Below, piece after piece: positions 47,316-57,526 of a stretch of DNA of 64,000 bases. Source of the DNA: Oceanimonas sp. GK1. Lineage in GTDB: Bacteria > Pseudomonadota > Gammaproteobacteria > Enterobacterales > Aeromonadaceae. The notes under the pieces are model-generated. The model did no database searches. It saw nothing but the letters and a program-made list of their open reading frames with translations, and had not been told where the DNA came from. Within the stretch, counting starts at the first letter, position 1. Each line of letters opens with the position of its first letter. Location: contig NC_016745.1 in assembly GCF_000243075.1 (NCBI RefSeq), positions 1,381,001-1,445,000 on the forward strand. Reading direction: 5' to 3'. The translations under genes were made by a program, and so were the position numbers.

Positions 47316-47756
47316 ATGTACAAGTCTCTGCTGGTTGCGGTAGATGGCTCCAAGCATGGCCGTAAGGCGCTGGAGCTGGCCTGCCATCTGGCCAAGGTCG
47401 ACAATGCCGAACTGCATATTCTGCATGTGCCCGAGGTGCTGCCCCATGAGGCCACGCTGATCTGGGGCATTGGCGCTGTCGCCATTGGTGACGAACTGAA
47501 GGAAATGGAGGCCCTGGGTCATCGCATTATTTCCGGCGCCGAGGCCGAGGCGCACAAACTGGGGGTGGAGCGCATCCATACCCATGTGATGAAAGGCGAG
47601 CCGGCCCGGACCATTTTAAAGCAGACCGAGGCGCTGGGGGTGGATGTGGTGGTGCTGGGATCGCGGGGGCTGGGAGATCTGGCCGGACTGGTAATGGGCA
47701 GCGTTTCCCACAAGGTCACCAACCACGCCAAGTGCGGCGTGATCACCATTCGTTGA
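47316..47756 (+). CDS. Universal stress protein, UspA family
   Basis: 146 residues from the ATG at 47316, with GGAGGA 6 bases upstream. ATP-binding type Usp: start MYKSLLVAVDGSKHGRKAL and the nucleotide motif VVVLGSRGLGDLAGLVMGSVSHKVTNHA (Gly-2x-Gly-9x-Gly-(S/T) pattern), so it probably binds ATP. Single-domain; role in stress survival is not defined. Convergent with a small ORF and mltF. Confidence 0.93.
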   Translation: MYKSLLVAVDGSKHGRKALELACHLAKVDNAELHILHVPEVLPHEATLIWGIGAVAIGDELKEMEALGHRIISGAEAEAHKLGVERIHTHVMKGEPARTILKQTEALGVDVVVLGSRGLGDLAGLVMGSVSHKVTNHAKCGVITIR

Positions 47757-47787
47757 TGGGCAAGGGCTCCCTCACCCCGGTGAGGGA

Positions 47788-47928
47788 TTACTCGAAGTTC
47801 GCCTGGGTCAGAAAATAGGTGGCGTTGCGGCGCAATATTTTGCGGCGTAGATCCTGCATCATCAGTTTGCGACGGGAGCCACAAGCGGGTTTGCGGTTTT
47901 TGAGCAGGGTGCGTTTTCTTTTCAGCAT
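47788..47928 (-). CDS. Small highly basic ORF of unknown function
   Basis: 46 codons, translating as MLKRKRTLLKNRKPACGS then RRKLMMQDLRRKILRRN and ATYFLTQANFE. About 30% Lys/Arg, with a single Cys, no membrane segment. A GAGAG sequence 5 bases before the ATG can serve as ribosome site. It lies 86 bases after the mltF stop on the same strand, past a GC hairpin (47949-47965). The composition suggests an RNA- or ribosome-binding peptide, but no family is recognised and it could be spurious. Confidence 0.5.
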   Translation of the reverse strand: MLKRKRTLLKNRKPACGSRRKLMMQDLRRKILRRNATYFLTQANFE

Positions 47929-48014
47929 AAGGTTCTCTCATCTTCACCGGCCGCGTTCTGCGGCCTTTTCGCCTTGATATCAGCTAGTGATAGCGGCGTA
48001 AAGTGACAGTGGTA

Positions 48015-49421
48015 TTAATATGTTGGATCTGTCGGCCGAGTCTCAAGCTGGGCGGTGGCCAGGCCACTGTCGGTGGTGGGCTTGTAGAGCCACTGCAGGC
48101 TCTGATAATACTGGCGAATGTTATTGACGAACTTTTGCGCCTCGCGACCCCGGGCATAGCCGTAGCGGGTGTGGCGGTACCATTTGGGCTGATGCAGCAG
48201 CGGCAGGTTTTCCTTTACCGCCGCCCAGGCATCGGGATCCTGCCCCCGCGACCGGGTCAGGCGGCGGGCATCCAGCAGGTGGCCCAGGCCCAGGTTGTAG
48301 GCGGCCAGGGCAAACCAGACCCGTTCTCCCTCGGGAATGCTCTCGGGCAGCCGTTCGATCAATGACGCCAGGTAGCCGGCGCCACCGCGAATGCTCTGCT
48401 CCGGATCCAGCCGGTCATCCACGCCCATCTGGCGGGCGGTGTCTTCGGTCAGCATCATCATGCCGCGCACCCCGGTGTAGGACTGGGCATCCGGTTCCCA
48501 GTGGGATTCCTGGTAGCTCACCGCCGCCACCAGCCGCCAGTCCAGCGTGCCCGCATGGCGCTCAAACAGCGGGCGGTACTGAGGCAGCAGATCCTCGGCC
48601 CGGCGCAAAAAGGTGCGGGTGTCGACGTAATCGAAGTCCTGAATGTGGCCAAAGTACTTTTCGTTGAGCCGGGCCAGGGCGCCGCTGTGCCGCTGCTCGG
48701 CAAAATAGGCCAGCATGGCCGCCAGCAGGCTGTCGTCGTCACGCCGGTCCATCACCCAGCTCACCGGCTGGGAGCTGGGCAGGCTGAAGGCGGCGTCCAC
48801 ATTGGGGTAGTAGCGTTGGGTGCGGGCCAGCAGGGTATCTTCCACCAGGGTGTAATCGGTGCGGCCTTCGGCCACCTGGCGCAGCAGGTCTTCCGCGTCC
48901 GTATCCCGGCGGGGCTCCCAGTTGAGGTCGGGCAGTTTGTGGGCCATGCGCTGCAGCCATTCCGCCTGACTGGAGCCCGCCAGTACCCGCAGCTCACCGT
49001 CGAGCTGTTGCAGATCCCGAGGCCGAGGCTCGCCCTTGCGGTACACCAGGGTCTGGGCCACCTCGTACAGGCTGGGGCCGAAGCGGTAGTGCTTCCGGCG
49101 CACCGGGGTGTCGGTGAGGCCGGCGGCCAGCATGTCGACCTGGCCGGCGTCGAGCAGGGCGAACAGCTCGTCCAGGCTGTAGGCGGGCACCATGGTGAGC
49201 TCCACATCAAGGTAATCGGCAAAGCCCTGGGCCAGCTCGTAATCCAGCCCTTCCTGGCGGTCGTTGCGCAGAAAGTAGTAAAGCGGATGGTAAAGGGTGC
49301 CGACCCGGAGTGAGCCTCGGGCCTGAATGTGCTGCTGCTGGCTGGTGACGACGGTATGGTTGTCGCAGCCGCTCAGGGCAAGCAGTCCCAGCAACAGGGC
49401 CGTCGGGGCGAGCTGGCGCAT
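48015..49421 (-). CDS. mltF: Membrane-bound lytic murein transglycosylase F
   Basis: 468 residues from the ATG at 49421; TTG codons at 49430 and 49436 lie closer to the AAGGAG site and may be the true start. Lipobox LLALSGC (Cys about 19). N-terminal solute-binding-like domain (about 35-265; RGSLRVGTLYHPLYYF, which senses muropeptides in the family) and a C-terminal SLT domain (about 290-460) with the catalytic Glu in SYQESHWEPDAQS. Cuts glycan strands to 1,6-anhydromuropeptides. Upstream gap with the divergent purL holds promoters. Confidence 0.93.
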   Translation of the reverse strand: MRQLAPTALLLGLLALSGCDNHTVVTSQQQHIQARGSLRVGTLYHPLYYFLRNDRQEGLDYELAQGFADYLDVELTMVPAYSLDELFALLDAGQVDMLAAGLTDTPVRRKHYRFGPSLYEVAQTLVYRKGEPRPRDLQQLDGELRVLAGSSQAEWLQRMAHKLPDLNWEPRRDTDAEDLLRQVAEGRTDYTLVEDTLLARTQRYYPNVDAAFSLPSSQPVSWVMDRRDDDSLLAAMLAYFAEQRHSGALARLNEKYFGHIQDFDYVDTRTFLRRAEDLLPQYRPLFERHAGTLDWRLVAAVSYQESHWEPDAQSYTGVRGMMMLTEDTARQMGVDDRLDPEQSIRGGAGYLASLIERLPESIPEGERVWFALAAYNLGLGHLLDARRLTRSRGQDPDAWAAVKENLPLLHQPKWYRHTRYGYARGREAQKFVNNIRQYYQSLQWLYKPTTDSGLATAQLETRPTDPTY

Positions 49422-49543
49422 GGTAGGCAAGGGCAACTCCTTCTATGAAAACGTCGGCATTTTATAGCAAAAGCCGGCGCGTTAGTCAGGTTATTGCCGA
49501 TATTTACGGCGTCAATGCCAGCCAGGTCTGCGGCAAATCGCCG

Positions 49544-49572
49544 TCGACAGGGCAGGGGTGTAAACCTATAAT
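49544..49572 (+). promoter_or_regulatory. Predicted promoter of purL
   Basis: TCGACA (49544-49549) and a consensus TATAAT (49567-49572) with a 17-base spacer, 51 bases before the purL start. No PurR box was recognised nearby. Confidence 0.6.
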
Positions 49573-49623
49573 ACCGCCAGTTCAAGAACCCCCCATACAC
49601 TCACGCTTTGAGAATTAGCCACT

Positions 49624-52600
49624 ATGGAAATACTGAGAGGCTCACCGGCCTTATCCGGTTTCAGAACCCAGGCGATCATCCGTCGTGCCCAGGAGCAGGC
49701 GCTGCCACTGTCCGCCATTGAAACCGAGTATGTGCACTTTGTCGCCCTGACCGCCGAACTCGACGAGGCGGGCCGGCAAACCCTGGTCCAGCTGCTCGAC
49801 AGTCCCGCCGACGGCATCACGCCCGCCGCCGGCAGCCGCCTGGTGTTGGTGACGCCCCGTCCCGGAACCCTTTCTCCCTGGTCCTCCAAGGCCACCGATA
49901 TCGCCCGCAACTGCGGCCTGTCCCAGGTCAAGCGCATTGAGCGCGGCGTCGTCTATTACCTGAGCTTTGAGCGTGAGCCCACCGAGGCCGAGCTGGCGGC
50001 GGTCAGCCACCTGCTGCACGACCGCATGACCGAGGTGACCTTTGCCAGCCTGGCCGAGGCCGAGTGCCTGTTTGCCGAGGCCGAGCCGGCACCGCTGACC
50101 TCCGTCGACATCCTTGCCGGCGGCCGCGCCGCCCTGGCCGAGGCCAACCTGCGCATGGGCCTGGCCCTGGCGGATGATGAAATCGACTACCTGTTCGACG
50201 GCTTCAGCAAGCTGGGTCGCAACCCCAACGACATCGAGCTCTACATGTTTGCCCAGGCCAACTCCGAGCACTGTCGTCACAAGATTTTCAACGCCGACTG
50301 GATCATCGACGGCGTCGAGCAGCCCAAGTCGCTGTTCAAAATGATCAAGAACACCTTTGAGCAGGTGCCCGAGCACGTGCTCTCCGCCTATAAAGACAAC
50401 GCCGCCGTCATGGCCGGCTCGCCGGCGGGCCGCTTTTTCCCCAGCCCCGAGTCGGGCGAGTACCGCTACCACCAGGAAGACATTCACATCCTGATGAAGG
50501 TGGAAACCCACAACCACCCCACCGCCATCTCCCCCTACCCGGGCGCCGCCACCGGCTCCGGCGGCGAAATTCGTGACGAAGGCGCCACCGGCCGCGGCTC
50601 CAAGCCCAAGGCGGGTCTGGTGGGCTTCAGCGTGTCCAACCTGAAGATTCCCGGCTACCACCGTCCCTGGGAGCAGGACTTCGGCAAGCCCGAGCGCATC
50701 GTCAGCGCCCTCGACATCATGATCGACGGCCCCCTGGGCGGTGCGGCCTTTAACAATGAGTTCGGCCGTCCGGCCCTGCTCGGTTACTTTCGTACTTACG
50801 AGGAGCAGGTCTCCAGCTTTAACGGCGAGGAAGTGCGCGGCTACCACAAGCCCATCATGATCGCCGGCGGCCTTGGCAACATTCGCGCCGAGCACGTGGA
50901 AAAGGGCGAGATCCCGGTGGGTGCCAAGCTGGTGGTGCTGGGCGGTCCGGCCATGAACATCGGCCTGGGCGGCGGCGCGGCTTCGTCCATGGCCTCCGGC
51001 CAGTCCAGTGAAGATCTGGACTTTGCCTCTGTGCAGCGGGACAACCCCGAGATGGAGCGTCGCTGCCAGGAAGTGATTGACCGCTGCTGGGCCCTGGGCG
51101 ACGACAACCCCATCGTGTTTATTCACGACGTGGGCGCCGGCGGCCTGTCCAACGCCATGCCCGAGCTGGTCAACGACGGCGATCGCGGCGGCCGCTTCAA
51201 CCTGCGGGATATTCCCAACGACGAGCCGGGCATGAGCCCGCTGCAGATCTGGTGTAACGAATCCCAGGAGCGCTACGTGCTGGCGGTGGCCGAAGACCGG
51301 CTGGCCGAGTTTGAAGCCTTCTGCCGCCGGGAGCGGGCGCCCTATGCGGTGATCGGCGAAGCCACCGCCGAGCGCCACCTCAGCCTGCACGACGAGCATT
51401 TCGACAACCAGCCCATCGACATGCCGCTGGAGGTGCTGCTGGGCAAGCCGCCCAAAATGCAGCGCGACGTGGAAAGCCGGCAGCATCAGAGCCCGGCGCT
51501 GGATCTGCACGGCATCAACCTGAAGGACGCCGCCGAGCGGGTACTGACCCTGCCCACCGTGGCCGACAAGGGCTTTCTGATCACTATTGGCGATCGCACC
51601 GTCACCGGCCTGGTGGCCCGGGATCAGATGGTGGGCCCCTGGCAGGTGCCGGTGGCCGACTGTGCGGTGACCGCCGCCGCCTACGACACCTACGCCGGTG
51701 AAGCCATGTCCATGGGCGAGCGCGCCCCGGTGGCGCTGCTCGACTTCGCCGCCTCCGCCCGGCTGGCGGTGGCCGAGGCCATCACCAACATTGCCGCCAC
51801 CGAAATTGGCGAGCTCAACCGCATCAAGCTGTCCGCCAACTGGATGTCTGCCGCCGGTCACCCGGGGGAAGACGCCGGTCTGTACGAGGCGGTCAAGGCC
51901 GTGGGTGAAGAGCTGTGCCCGGTGCTGGGGCTGACCATTCCGGTGGGCAAGGACTCGATGTCGATGAAGACCCGCTGGCAGCAGGATGGCGACGACAAGA
52001 GCGTCACCGCGCCGCTGTCACTGGTGATCTCCGCCTTTGGCCGGGTGACCGATGTGCGCAGCACCGTCACCCCCTGGCTGCGCACCGATCAGGGTGAGAC
52101 CGATCTCATTCTGGTGGATCTGGGCAACGGCAAGAATCGCCTGGGCGCCTCGGCCCTGGCCCAGGTTTACCGTCAGCTGGGTGACAAGCCCGCGGATCTG
52201 GACGATGCCGAGCAGCTCAAGGGCTTTTTCAATGCCATGCAGGCGCTGGTGGCCGAGAAGAAGCTGCTGGCCTACCACGACCGGGGCGACGGCGGTCTGT
52301 TCGTGACCCTGGCGGAAATGGCCTTTGCCGGTAACACCGGCCTCAATGTCGAACTCGATCTGCTGGGGGCCGACCATCTGGCGGCACTGTTCAACGAAGA
52401 GCTGGGTGCCGTGCTGCAAGTGCGCCGGGAAGACAAGGAAGCGGTGCTCACCTGCCTGGCCGGCCACGGTCTGGCCGCCTGCACCCATGTGATTGGCGAG
52501 CCCAACCACGACGACACCCTGCGTCTGCTGGCCGACGGCGAAGAAATTTACGCCGAGTCCCGCACCACGCTGCGCCGGTTGTGGTCCGAGACCAGCTACC

Positions 52601-53511
52601 GCCTGCAGGCCCTGCGCGACAACCCCGAGTGCGCCCAGGCCGAGTTCGAGGCCAAGCTCGACGCCACCCCGGGTCTGTCGGCGTCGCTGACCTTTGATCC
52701 GAAGGAAGACATCGCCGCGCCCTTTATCGCCAAGGGTGTGCACCCGAGAATGGCCATTCTGCGCGAGCAGGGAGTGAACTCCCACATGGAAATGGCCGCC
52801 GCCTTTGACCGGGCCGGGTTCAGTGCGGTGGACGTGCACATGAGCGATTTGCAAAGCGGTCGCCTGCGTCTGGACGAATTCGCCGGCCTGGTGGCCTGTG
52901 GCGGCTTCTCCTACGGTGACGTGCTCGGCGCCGGCGGCGGCTGGGCCAAGAGCATTCTGTTCAACGAAGCCCTGCGCGCCCAGTTCGAGGCCTTCTTTCA
53001 GCGCGACGACAGCTTCGCCCTCGGCGTGTGCAACGGCTGTCAGATGCTGTCCCAATTGCGGGATCTGATCCCCGGTGCGGCCCACTGGCCGGACTTTGTG
53101 CGCAATACCTCCGAGCGTTTCGAAGCCCGCTTCAGCCTGGTGGAAGTGCAGGAGTCGCCCAGCCTGTTCCTGTCCGGCATGGCCGGCTCTCGCCTGCCCA
53201 TCGCCGTGTCCCACGGTGAAGGCCGGGTACAGCCCAAGCGTGCCGACATCGCCGCGCTGGAAGCCAGCGGCACCGTGGCGCTGCGCTTTGTGGACCACCA
53301 TGGCCAGGCGACCGAGCGTTATCCGTTCAACCCCAATGGCTCCGCCAACGGCATTACCGGCCTGACCAGCGAAGACGGCCGGGTCACCATCATGATGCCG
53401 CACCCGGAGCGAGTGTTCCGCACCGTGGCCAACTCCTGGCACCCGGACAACTGGGGCGAGGACGGCGGCTGGATGCGCATGTTCCGCAATGCCCGCAAGC
53501 ACATCGGCTAA
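49624..53511 (+). CDS. purL: Phosphoribosylformylglycinamidine synthase (large form)
   Basis: 1295 residues, the single-chain gammaproteobacterial form (E. coli 1295). N-terminal domain and linker (1-220), two AIRS-related synthase halves (for example [36 protein letters not shown] near 298-333) and a C-terminal class I glutaminase with the nucleophile in GVCNGCQML (about residue 1140) and HPERVFR (about 1260). Fourth step of purine synthesis. Divergent from mltF. Confidence 0.99.
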   Translation: MEILRGSPALSGFRTQAIIRRAQEQALPLSAIETEYVHFVALTAELDEAGRQTLVQLLDSPADGITPAAGSRLVLVTPRPGTLSPWSSKATDIARNCGLSQVKRIERGVVYYLSFEREPTEAELAAVSHLLHDRMTEVTFASLAEAECLFAEAEPAPLTSVDILAGGRAALAEANLRMGLALADDEIDYLFDGFSKLGRNPNDIELYMFAQANSEHCRHKIFNADWIIDGVEQPKSLFKMIKNTFEQVPEHVLSAYKDNAAVMAGSPAGRFFPSPESGEYRYHQEDIHILMKVETHNHPTAISPYPGAATGSGGEIRDEGATGRGSKPKAGLVGFSVSNLKIPGYHRPWEQDFGKPERIVSALDIMIDGPLGGAAFNNEFGRPALLGYFRTYEEQVSSFNGEEVRGYHKPIMIAGGLGNIRAEHVEKGEIPVGAKLVVLGGPAMNIGLGGGAASSMASGQSSEDLDFASVQRDNPEMERRCQEVIDRCWALGDDNPIVFIHDVGAGGLSNAMPELVNDGDRGGRFNLRDIPNDEPGMSPLQIWCNESQERYVLAVAEDRLAEFEAFCRRERAPYAVIGEATAERHLSLHDEHFDNQPIDMPLEVLLGKPPKMQRDVESRQHQSPALDLHGINLKDAAERVLTLPTVADKGFLITIGDRTVTGLVARDQMVGPWQVPVADCAVTAAAYDTYAGEAMSMGERAPVALLDFAASARLAVAEAITNIAATEIGELNRIKLSANWMSAAGHPGEDAGLYEAVKAVGEELCPVLGLTIPVGKDSMSMKTRWQQDGDDKSVTAPLSLVISAFGRVTDVRSTVTPWLRTDQGETDLILVDLGNGKNRLGASALAQVYRQLGDKPADLDDAEQLKGFFNAMQALVAEKKLLAYHDRGDGGLFVTLAEMAFAGNTGLNVELDLLGADHLAALFNEELGAVLQVRREDKEAVLTCLAGHGLAACTHVIGEPNHDDTLRLLADGEEIYAESRTTLRRLWSETSYRLQALRDNPECAQAEFEAKLDATPGLSASLTFDPKEDIAAPFIAKGVHPRMAILREQGVNSHMEMAAAFDRAGFSAVDVHMSDLQSGRLRLDEFAGLVACGGFSYGDVLGAGGGWAKSILFNEALRAQFEAFFQRDDSFALGVCNGCQMLSQLRDLIPGAAHWPDFVRNTSERFEARFSLVEVQESPSLFLSGMAGSRLPIAVSHGEGRVQPKRADIAALEASGTVALRFVDHHGQATERYPFNPNGSANGITGLTSEDGRVTIMMPHPERVFRTVANSWHPDNWGEDGGWMRMFRNARKHIG

Positions 53512-53533
53512 ATTGCTTATTGCTTCTCAAAAT

Positions 53534-53560
53534 AAAAAGCCCGCGAAAAGCGGGCTTTTT
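53534..53560 (+). terminator. Intrinsic terminator after purL
   Basis: AAAAAGCCCGC-gaaa-GCGGGCTTTTT stem-loop with a GAAA-type tetraloop, 23 bases after the stop. Confidence 0.95.
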
Positions 53561-53659
53561 ATTTGCCGTTTGAGTCTATATGATGGTCGCGCTCAAAAAT
53601 AAAACATCGACCTGCTTTGCCATCAAAGCGAGGTTATCTAATCAAACAAGAGCACGACG

Positions 53660-55420
53660 ATGGATCAAAACAACTGGTTACCAGGGCTGGCAGCGCCGGC
53701 GCCGGAAAGCGCTTCGGCGTACCGGCGGGCGCCGCCGGCCGACGCGTTGATGCTGGCCCGGCAAGTCATGCAGTACACGCGGGAAGGCATAGTGATCATG
53801 GACCCCCGGGGCCGGGTGCTGGAAGTGAATCCGGCCTTTTGCCAGCACTGCGAGCTGGATGCCGCGGCGCTCGAAGGACGCCATATTACCCACGTGAGCA
53901 AGGGGCTGCACAATGGCCGCTATTACCGTCGTATCTGGCAGCGGCTGCAATTTCAGGAGCAGTGGGAAGGGGAAGTGGAGCATGTTACCCGCCGCGGTGA
54001 GGTGGCCACCCACTGGCTGATGCTGCGGCTGATACGTGACGAGGCGGGCCGGATCACCCACATCGTCGGCATTCTCGACGACATCAGCCGGCTGCGCCAG
54101 TCGGAAGAGCGGCTCAGTTACCTGGCCCATCACGACAGCCTGACCGGCACCGCCAACCGGGAGTTTCTGCTGAGCTGGTTTGCCCGTATTCGTTTTGACC
54201 TGCAACCAAACGAGCAACTGGCGCTGTTGTTTATCGATCTGGACCGCTTCAAGCCCATCAACGACGGTTTTGGCCATGGCGTGGGAGACCGGGTGCTCAG
54301 GGCCCTGGCCGGGCGTCTGCAGCAAATGGTGGACGCCAACGAGATGGTGGCGCGTATCGGTGGCGACGAATTTGTGATGGTATGGCGCGACATCGACAGT
54401 GAACAAGCCCTGTTTGACCGGGCCGGCCGGTTGCTCGAGCGGCTGGAGGCGCCGGTGCGGGTGGAGCATCATGAACTCAGCGTGGGCGCCAGCGTCGGCA
54501 TCAGCCTGTATCCTCGCCACGGGCTGGAAATAGAAACCCTGCTGCGTTACGCCGACACCGCCATGTACGAGGCCAAATCCCGCAGCCGGTCGCACATTGC
54601 GCTGTTTGACAGCAACACCTTTGCGCAACTGGAGCAGCGCAGCCGGCTGGCGCGGGATTTCCACCAGGCCCTGGCGCAGCAGCAGCTGTTTCTGGCATAC
54701 CAGCCACGGCTGGAGATGGAAAGCGGCGCCCTGCCGGCGGTGGAGGCTCTGTTGCGCTGGCGCCACCCCACGCTCGGGCTGGTGTCGCCCGATGCCTTTT
54801 TGCCCGCCGCCCGGGATGCGGGCCTGCTGGGGCGGCTGGCGGAGTGGGTGTTTGCCACCGCGGCGCAGCAGCACCGGCACTGGCGGCAGCAGGGCTGGCG
54901 CGGCCGCATCAGCCTGAACATGAGCGGGCTGGAACCGGAGCTGGAGCAGCAACGCACTTTACGGCTGCTCGATATTCTGCGGGAGCAGGGCGCCAATCCG
55001 GCGGATTTCGAGCTGGAGCTGCGCAGCGACGTCATCATGCGCCGCAGCGAATCCCTGCTGCGGGTCCTGGCCGGCTTTCGCGAAGCCGGCATGGCGGTGT
55101 ATCTCGACAACCTGGGCCATGGCCGGTTTCGTTTCGATCTGCTGAAAAAACTGCCGGTGGACGGCATCAAGCTGGATCGGACCCTGCTGAGGGAGCCGTT
55201 CGATATTTTTGACCAGTCGGTGGTTCAGTCGCTGCTGTTGCTGGCCCGGACCCTGGGGCTCAATACCGTGGCCTGCGGCGTGGAAAACGCCGGTCAACTG
55301 GCGTTTTTGCGCGAACACGGCTGCCGCCAGGTGCAGGGCGCCTGGCTGTCCGGGCCATTGGCACCGGAGCGGGTGCCGAGCTTTACTCCAGCCCTTCCAG
55401 GGTCAGCTGCCCCGGGCTGA
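53660..55420 (+). CDS. PAS-GGDEF-EAL protein; diguanylate cyclase with a degenerate EAL domain
   Basis: 586 residues, no membrane segment. PAS domain about 30-145, GGDEF domain about 155-315 with an intact GGDEF (234-238), so cyclase activity is plausible; the RxxD product-inhibition site is not present (DANE at the expected place). EAL domain about 325-575 keeps EALLRW (362-367) but the TES-type motif reads LRSD (454-457), DDFG reads DNLG (483-486), and the EGVE glutamate is Cys (ACGVE, 538-542). Several Mg-binding residues are therefore lost, so the phosphodiesterase half is probably a binding or regulatory module. The 3' end overlaps the convergent DUF1439 gene by 38 bases. Confidence 0.88.
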   Translation: MDQNNWLPGLAAPAPESASAYRRAPPADALMLARQVMQYTREGIVIMDPRGRVLEVNPAFCQHCELDAAALEGRHITHVSKGLHNGRYYRRIWQRLQFQEQWEGEVEHVTRRGEVATHWLMLRLIRDEAGRITHIVGILDDISRLRQSEERLSYLAHHDSLTGTANREFLLSWFARIRFDLQPNEQLALLFIDLDRFKPINDGFGHGVGDRVLRALAGRLQQMVDANEMVARIGGDEFVMVWRDIDSEQALFDRAGRLLERLEAPVRVEHHELSVGASVGISLYPRHGLEIETLLRYADTAMYEAKSRSRSHIALFDSNTFAQLEQRSRLARDFHQALAQQQLFLAYQPRLEMESGALPAVEALLRWRHPTLGLVSPDAFLPAARDAGLLGRLAEWVFATAAQQHRHWRQQGWRGRISLNMSGLEPELEQQRTLRLLDILREQGANPADFELELRSDVIMRRSESLLRVLAGFREAGMAVYLDNLGHGRFRFDLLKKLPVDGIKLDRTLLREPFDIFDQSVVQSLLLLARTLGLNTVACGVENAGQLAFLREHGCRQVQGAWLSGPLAPERVPSFTPALPGSAAPG

Positions 55421-55928
55421 TCGACAGGCTCAGGGTGCCGTTTTTCAGCCGCTGTTGCAGAGGATCCTGCTCGTTCAGCCGGTAGACCGGATAGCGCGAC
55501 AGGTAATCGGCCAGGCTCTGCAACAGCAGCGGCAGCATAAAACCGGCCTGGGGGCCGGCATCGCTGTTGTTGAGGTGGTAGCCAAGCAGCTCGAACTCGT
55601 CCAGATAGAGGGCACCCTCGCCGCTGTCAAAGCGGGGGCGGGCGCTGAAATCGCCGCTGATGTCCCAGTCATGTCGTACGCCGCCCTGCTCCAGGGTGAC
55701 CAAGCCCCGCCCGAATACCCTGGCCTTGTCGGCTTCCTGCCGGCCCAGGGCCACCTGCACGTCCTCAATGCGCACACCGGCCTTGAGCCAGTCCCCCAGG
55801 CTGACCGGAAAGTCGCGGCCCAGCTGGGTGGCCAGCTGACGGTTGAGCTGCTGCTCGGTGAGGGTCAGGGTCTGTGCCGAGAGGGCCGTACTCACTCCAA
55901 AAAGAATCAAAAACAATATACTTTTCAT
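55383..55928 (-). CDS. DUF1439 periplasmic protein (YceB-like)
   Basis: 181 residues. Signal peptide MKSILFLILFGVSTALSAQ, without a lipobox Cys although the related YceB is a lipoprotein. The mature part matches DUF1439, which adopts a tubular lipid-binding-like fold: LTLTEQQLNRQLATQLGRDFP at the start and LDEFELLGYHL near 115. Role unknown, probably lipid-related in the envelope. It faces the EAL gene tail to tail with a 38-base overlap, and its start is 73 bases from the divergent cardiolipin synthase. Confidence 0.85.
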   Translation of the reverse strand: MKSILFLILFGVSTALSAQTLTLTEQQLNRQLATQLGRDFPVSLGDWLKAGVRIEDVQVALGRQEADKARVFGRGLVTLEQGGVRHDWDISGDFSARPRFDSGEGALYLDEFELLGYHLNNSDAGPQAGFMLPLLLQSLADYLSRYPVYRLNEQDPLQQRLKNGTLSLSISPGQLTLEGLE

Positions 55929-56001
55929 GGTCCTGTGCTCATGATGCCAAGAGATGTCTGCTACAGTCTGCCCCGTTCATTCCAAAAGGAGCAAGGCGTT
56001 T

Positions 56002-57459
56002 TTGAACGATTACATCTATACCGTTGCCGGCTGGCTGCTGTTTGCGGCCCACACCAGCCTGGTGGTGGGTGTCACCTTTCGCGTGATCATGAAACGCCGG
56101 CCGGTGGGCGTGTCCCTGGCCTGGCTGGCGCTGATCTTTGCCATTCCGATTCTGGGGGTGGCCACCTACATTTTGTTTGGTGAGGTGCGTCTGGGTCGCA
56201 AGCGGGCCGAGCGGGCCCGGGCCATGTACCGGCCTCATGCCGACTGGATCAATGTGCTGGTCACCCGCTTTCCCGGCCAGCAGTTTGAGATCAACGATCA
56301 GGTCCGGCCCATTTACGAGCTGGTCAAGGCCCGCTTCAACATGCCCATGCTGAGCGGCAACGGCATGACCCTGCTGCAGCAGCCCGTGAATATTCTGAGT
56401 GCGATCAGAATGGACATCGAGCGGGCGCGCAGCTCCTGTTTCCTGGAGTTTTATATCTGGCATGCCGGCGGCATGGCCGACGAGGTGGCCCTGGCGTTGA
56501 TGGCGGCGGCCCGGCGCGGAGTGGACTGCCGGCTGCTGCTGGACTCGGTGGGCAGCGCCGACTTCTTTCGCAGCCGCTGGCCGGCACGAATGAAAGAAGC
56601 CGGGGTCAAGGTGGTGGAAGTGCTGCCGGTGGGGGCCTTTCGCGTGCTGTTCGAGCGTCAGGATCTGCGCATGCACCGCAAGCTGGTGGTGATCGACGAC
56701 GACGTCGCCTACACCGGCTCCATGAATCTGGTGGATCCCGCCTGCTTCAAGCAGGACGCCGGCGTGGGCCAGTGGGTGGACATCATGCTGCGCATTCGCG
56801 GCCCCATCGTGCCCATTATCTGGTCGCTGTTTGTGTGGGACTGGGAAATGGAAACCGGCGAGCGGCTGCTGGAGCAGCTGGAGTACCACCCCATCAGTTG
56901 CCTGGACAACCAGCTCAGGCTGCAATTGTTGCCGTCGGGCCCCTTTATGGGGGGCGACGCCATCAGCCAGAGCCTGCTCTGCGCCGTGTACCAGGCTCGG
57001 CGCCGACTGGTGCTGATCACCCCTTATTTTGTGCCCGACGATCCTCTGGTGGCGGCCCTGTGCTCCGCCGCCGACCGGGGCGTGGAGGTGCAGTTGCTGC
57101 TGCCGGCGAAAAACGACTCGCGCATGGTTAACCACGCCTGCAACGCCTTCTTTGACGAGCTGCTGCACGCCGGGGTGGAAATTCATCTTTATTCCGCCGG
57201 CCTGCTGCACACCAAGTGCGTGCTGGTGGATCACCAGTTTGGTCTGGTGGGCACGGTGAACCTGGACAGACGCAGTTTCTGGCTGAATTTCGAGATGACC
57301 CTGCTGGTGGATGACGGCCAGGTCATGGGGGAGCTGCTGCAGCTGGCGGATGGCTACCTGGCGGATGCCCGGCCGCTGTCGTGGCTGGAATGGCGCCAGC
57401 GGCCGCTGCGCAAGCGGCTGCTGGAAAACCTGTTTTATCTGCTCAGCCCGCTGCTTTAA
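56002..57459 (+). CDS. clsA: Cardiolipin synthase A
   Basis: 485 residues from the TTG at 56002, with AAAAGGAG 9 bases upstream; this matches the E. coli ClsA length (486). Two N-terminal membrane segments (about 7-27 and 36-58), then two phospholipase-D HKD sites: MHRKLVVIDDDVAYTGSMNL (about 223-242) and HTKCVLVDHQFGLVGTVNL (about 403-421). It condenses two phosphatidylglycerols into cardiolipin. A heptamer repeat element begins just after its stop. Confidence 0.94.
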   Translation: MNDYIYTVAGWLLFAAHTSLVVGVTFRVIMKRRPVGVSLAWLALIFAIPILGVATYILFGEVRLGRKRAERARAMYRPHADWINVLVTRFPGQQFEINDQVRPIYELVKARFNMPMLSGNGMTLLQQPVNILSAIRMDIERARSSCFLEFYIWHAGGMADEVALALMAAARRGVDCRLLLDSVGSADFFRSRWPARMKEAGVKVVEVLPVGAFRVLFERQDLRMHRKLVVIDDDVAYTGSMNLVDPACFKQDAGVGQWVDIMLRIRGPIVPIIWSLFVWDWEMETGERLLEQLEYHPISCLDNQLRLQLLPSGPFMGGDAISQSLLCAVYQARRRLVLITPYFVPDDPLVAALCSAADRGVEVQLLLPAKNDSRMVNHACNAFFDELLHAGVEIHLYSAGLLHTKCVLVDHQFGLVGTVNLDRRSFWLNFEMTLLVDDGQVMGELLQLADGYLADARPLSWLEWRQRPLRKRLLENLFYLLSPLL

Positions 57460-57463
57460 GAGC

Positions 57464-57523
57464 TGGGATTGGGGAATAGGGACTGGGGATTAGTAAGTCC
57501 CTAATCCCTGATCCCCAGTCACG
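57464..57523. repeat. Heptamer inverted-arm element E (between clsA and alaA)
   Basis: Left arm 57464-57492 has four G runs (loops ATT, AATA, ACT) and meets a C-rich right arm 57498-57521 across a loop of about 5 bases. ACTGGGGAT at 57482-57490 pairs exactly with ATCCCCAGT at 57511-57519. The shortest of the five elements; no long uniform array and no REP palindrome. Confidence 0.8.
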
Positions 57524-57526
57524 GGG

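Noticed and set aside
49651-51861. Open frame of about 736 codons opposite purL
   Set aside because: Same effect: antisense of a GC-rich gene, His/Gly/Ala-rich, no known domain.
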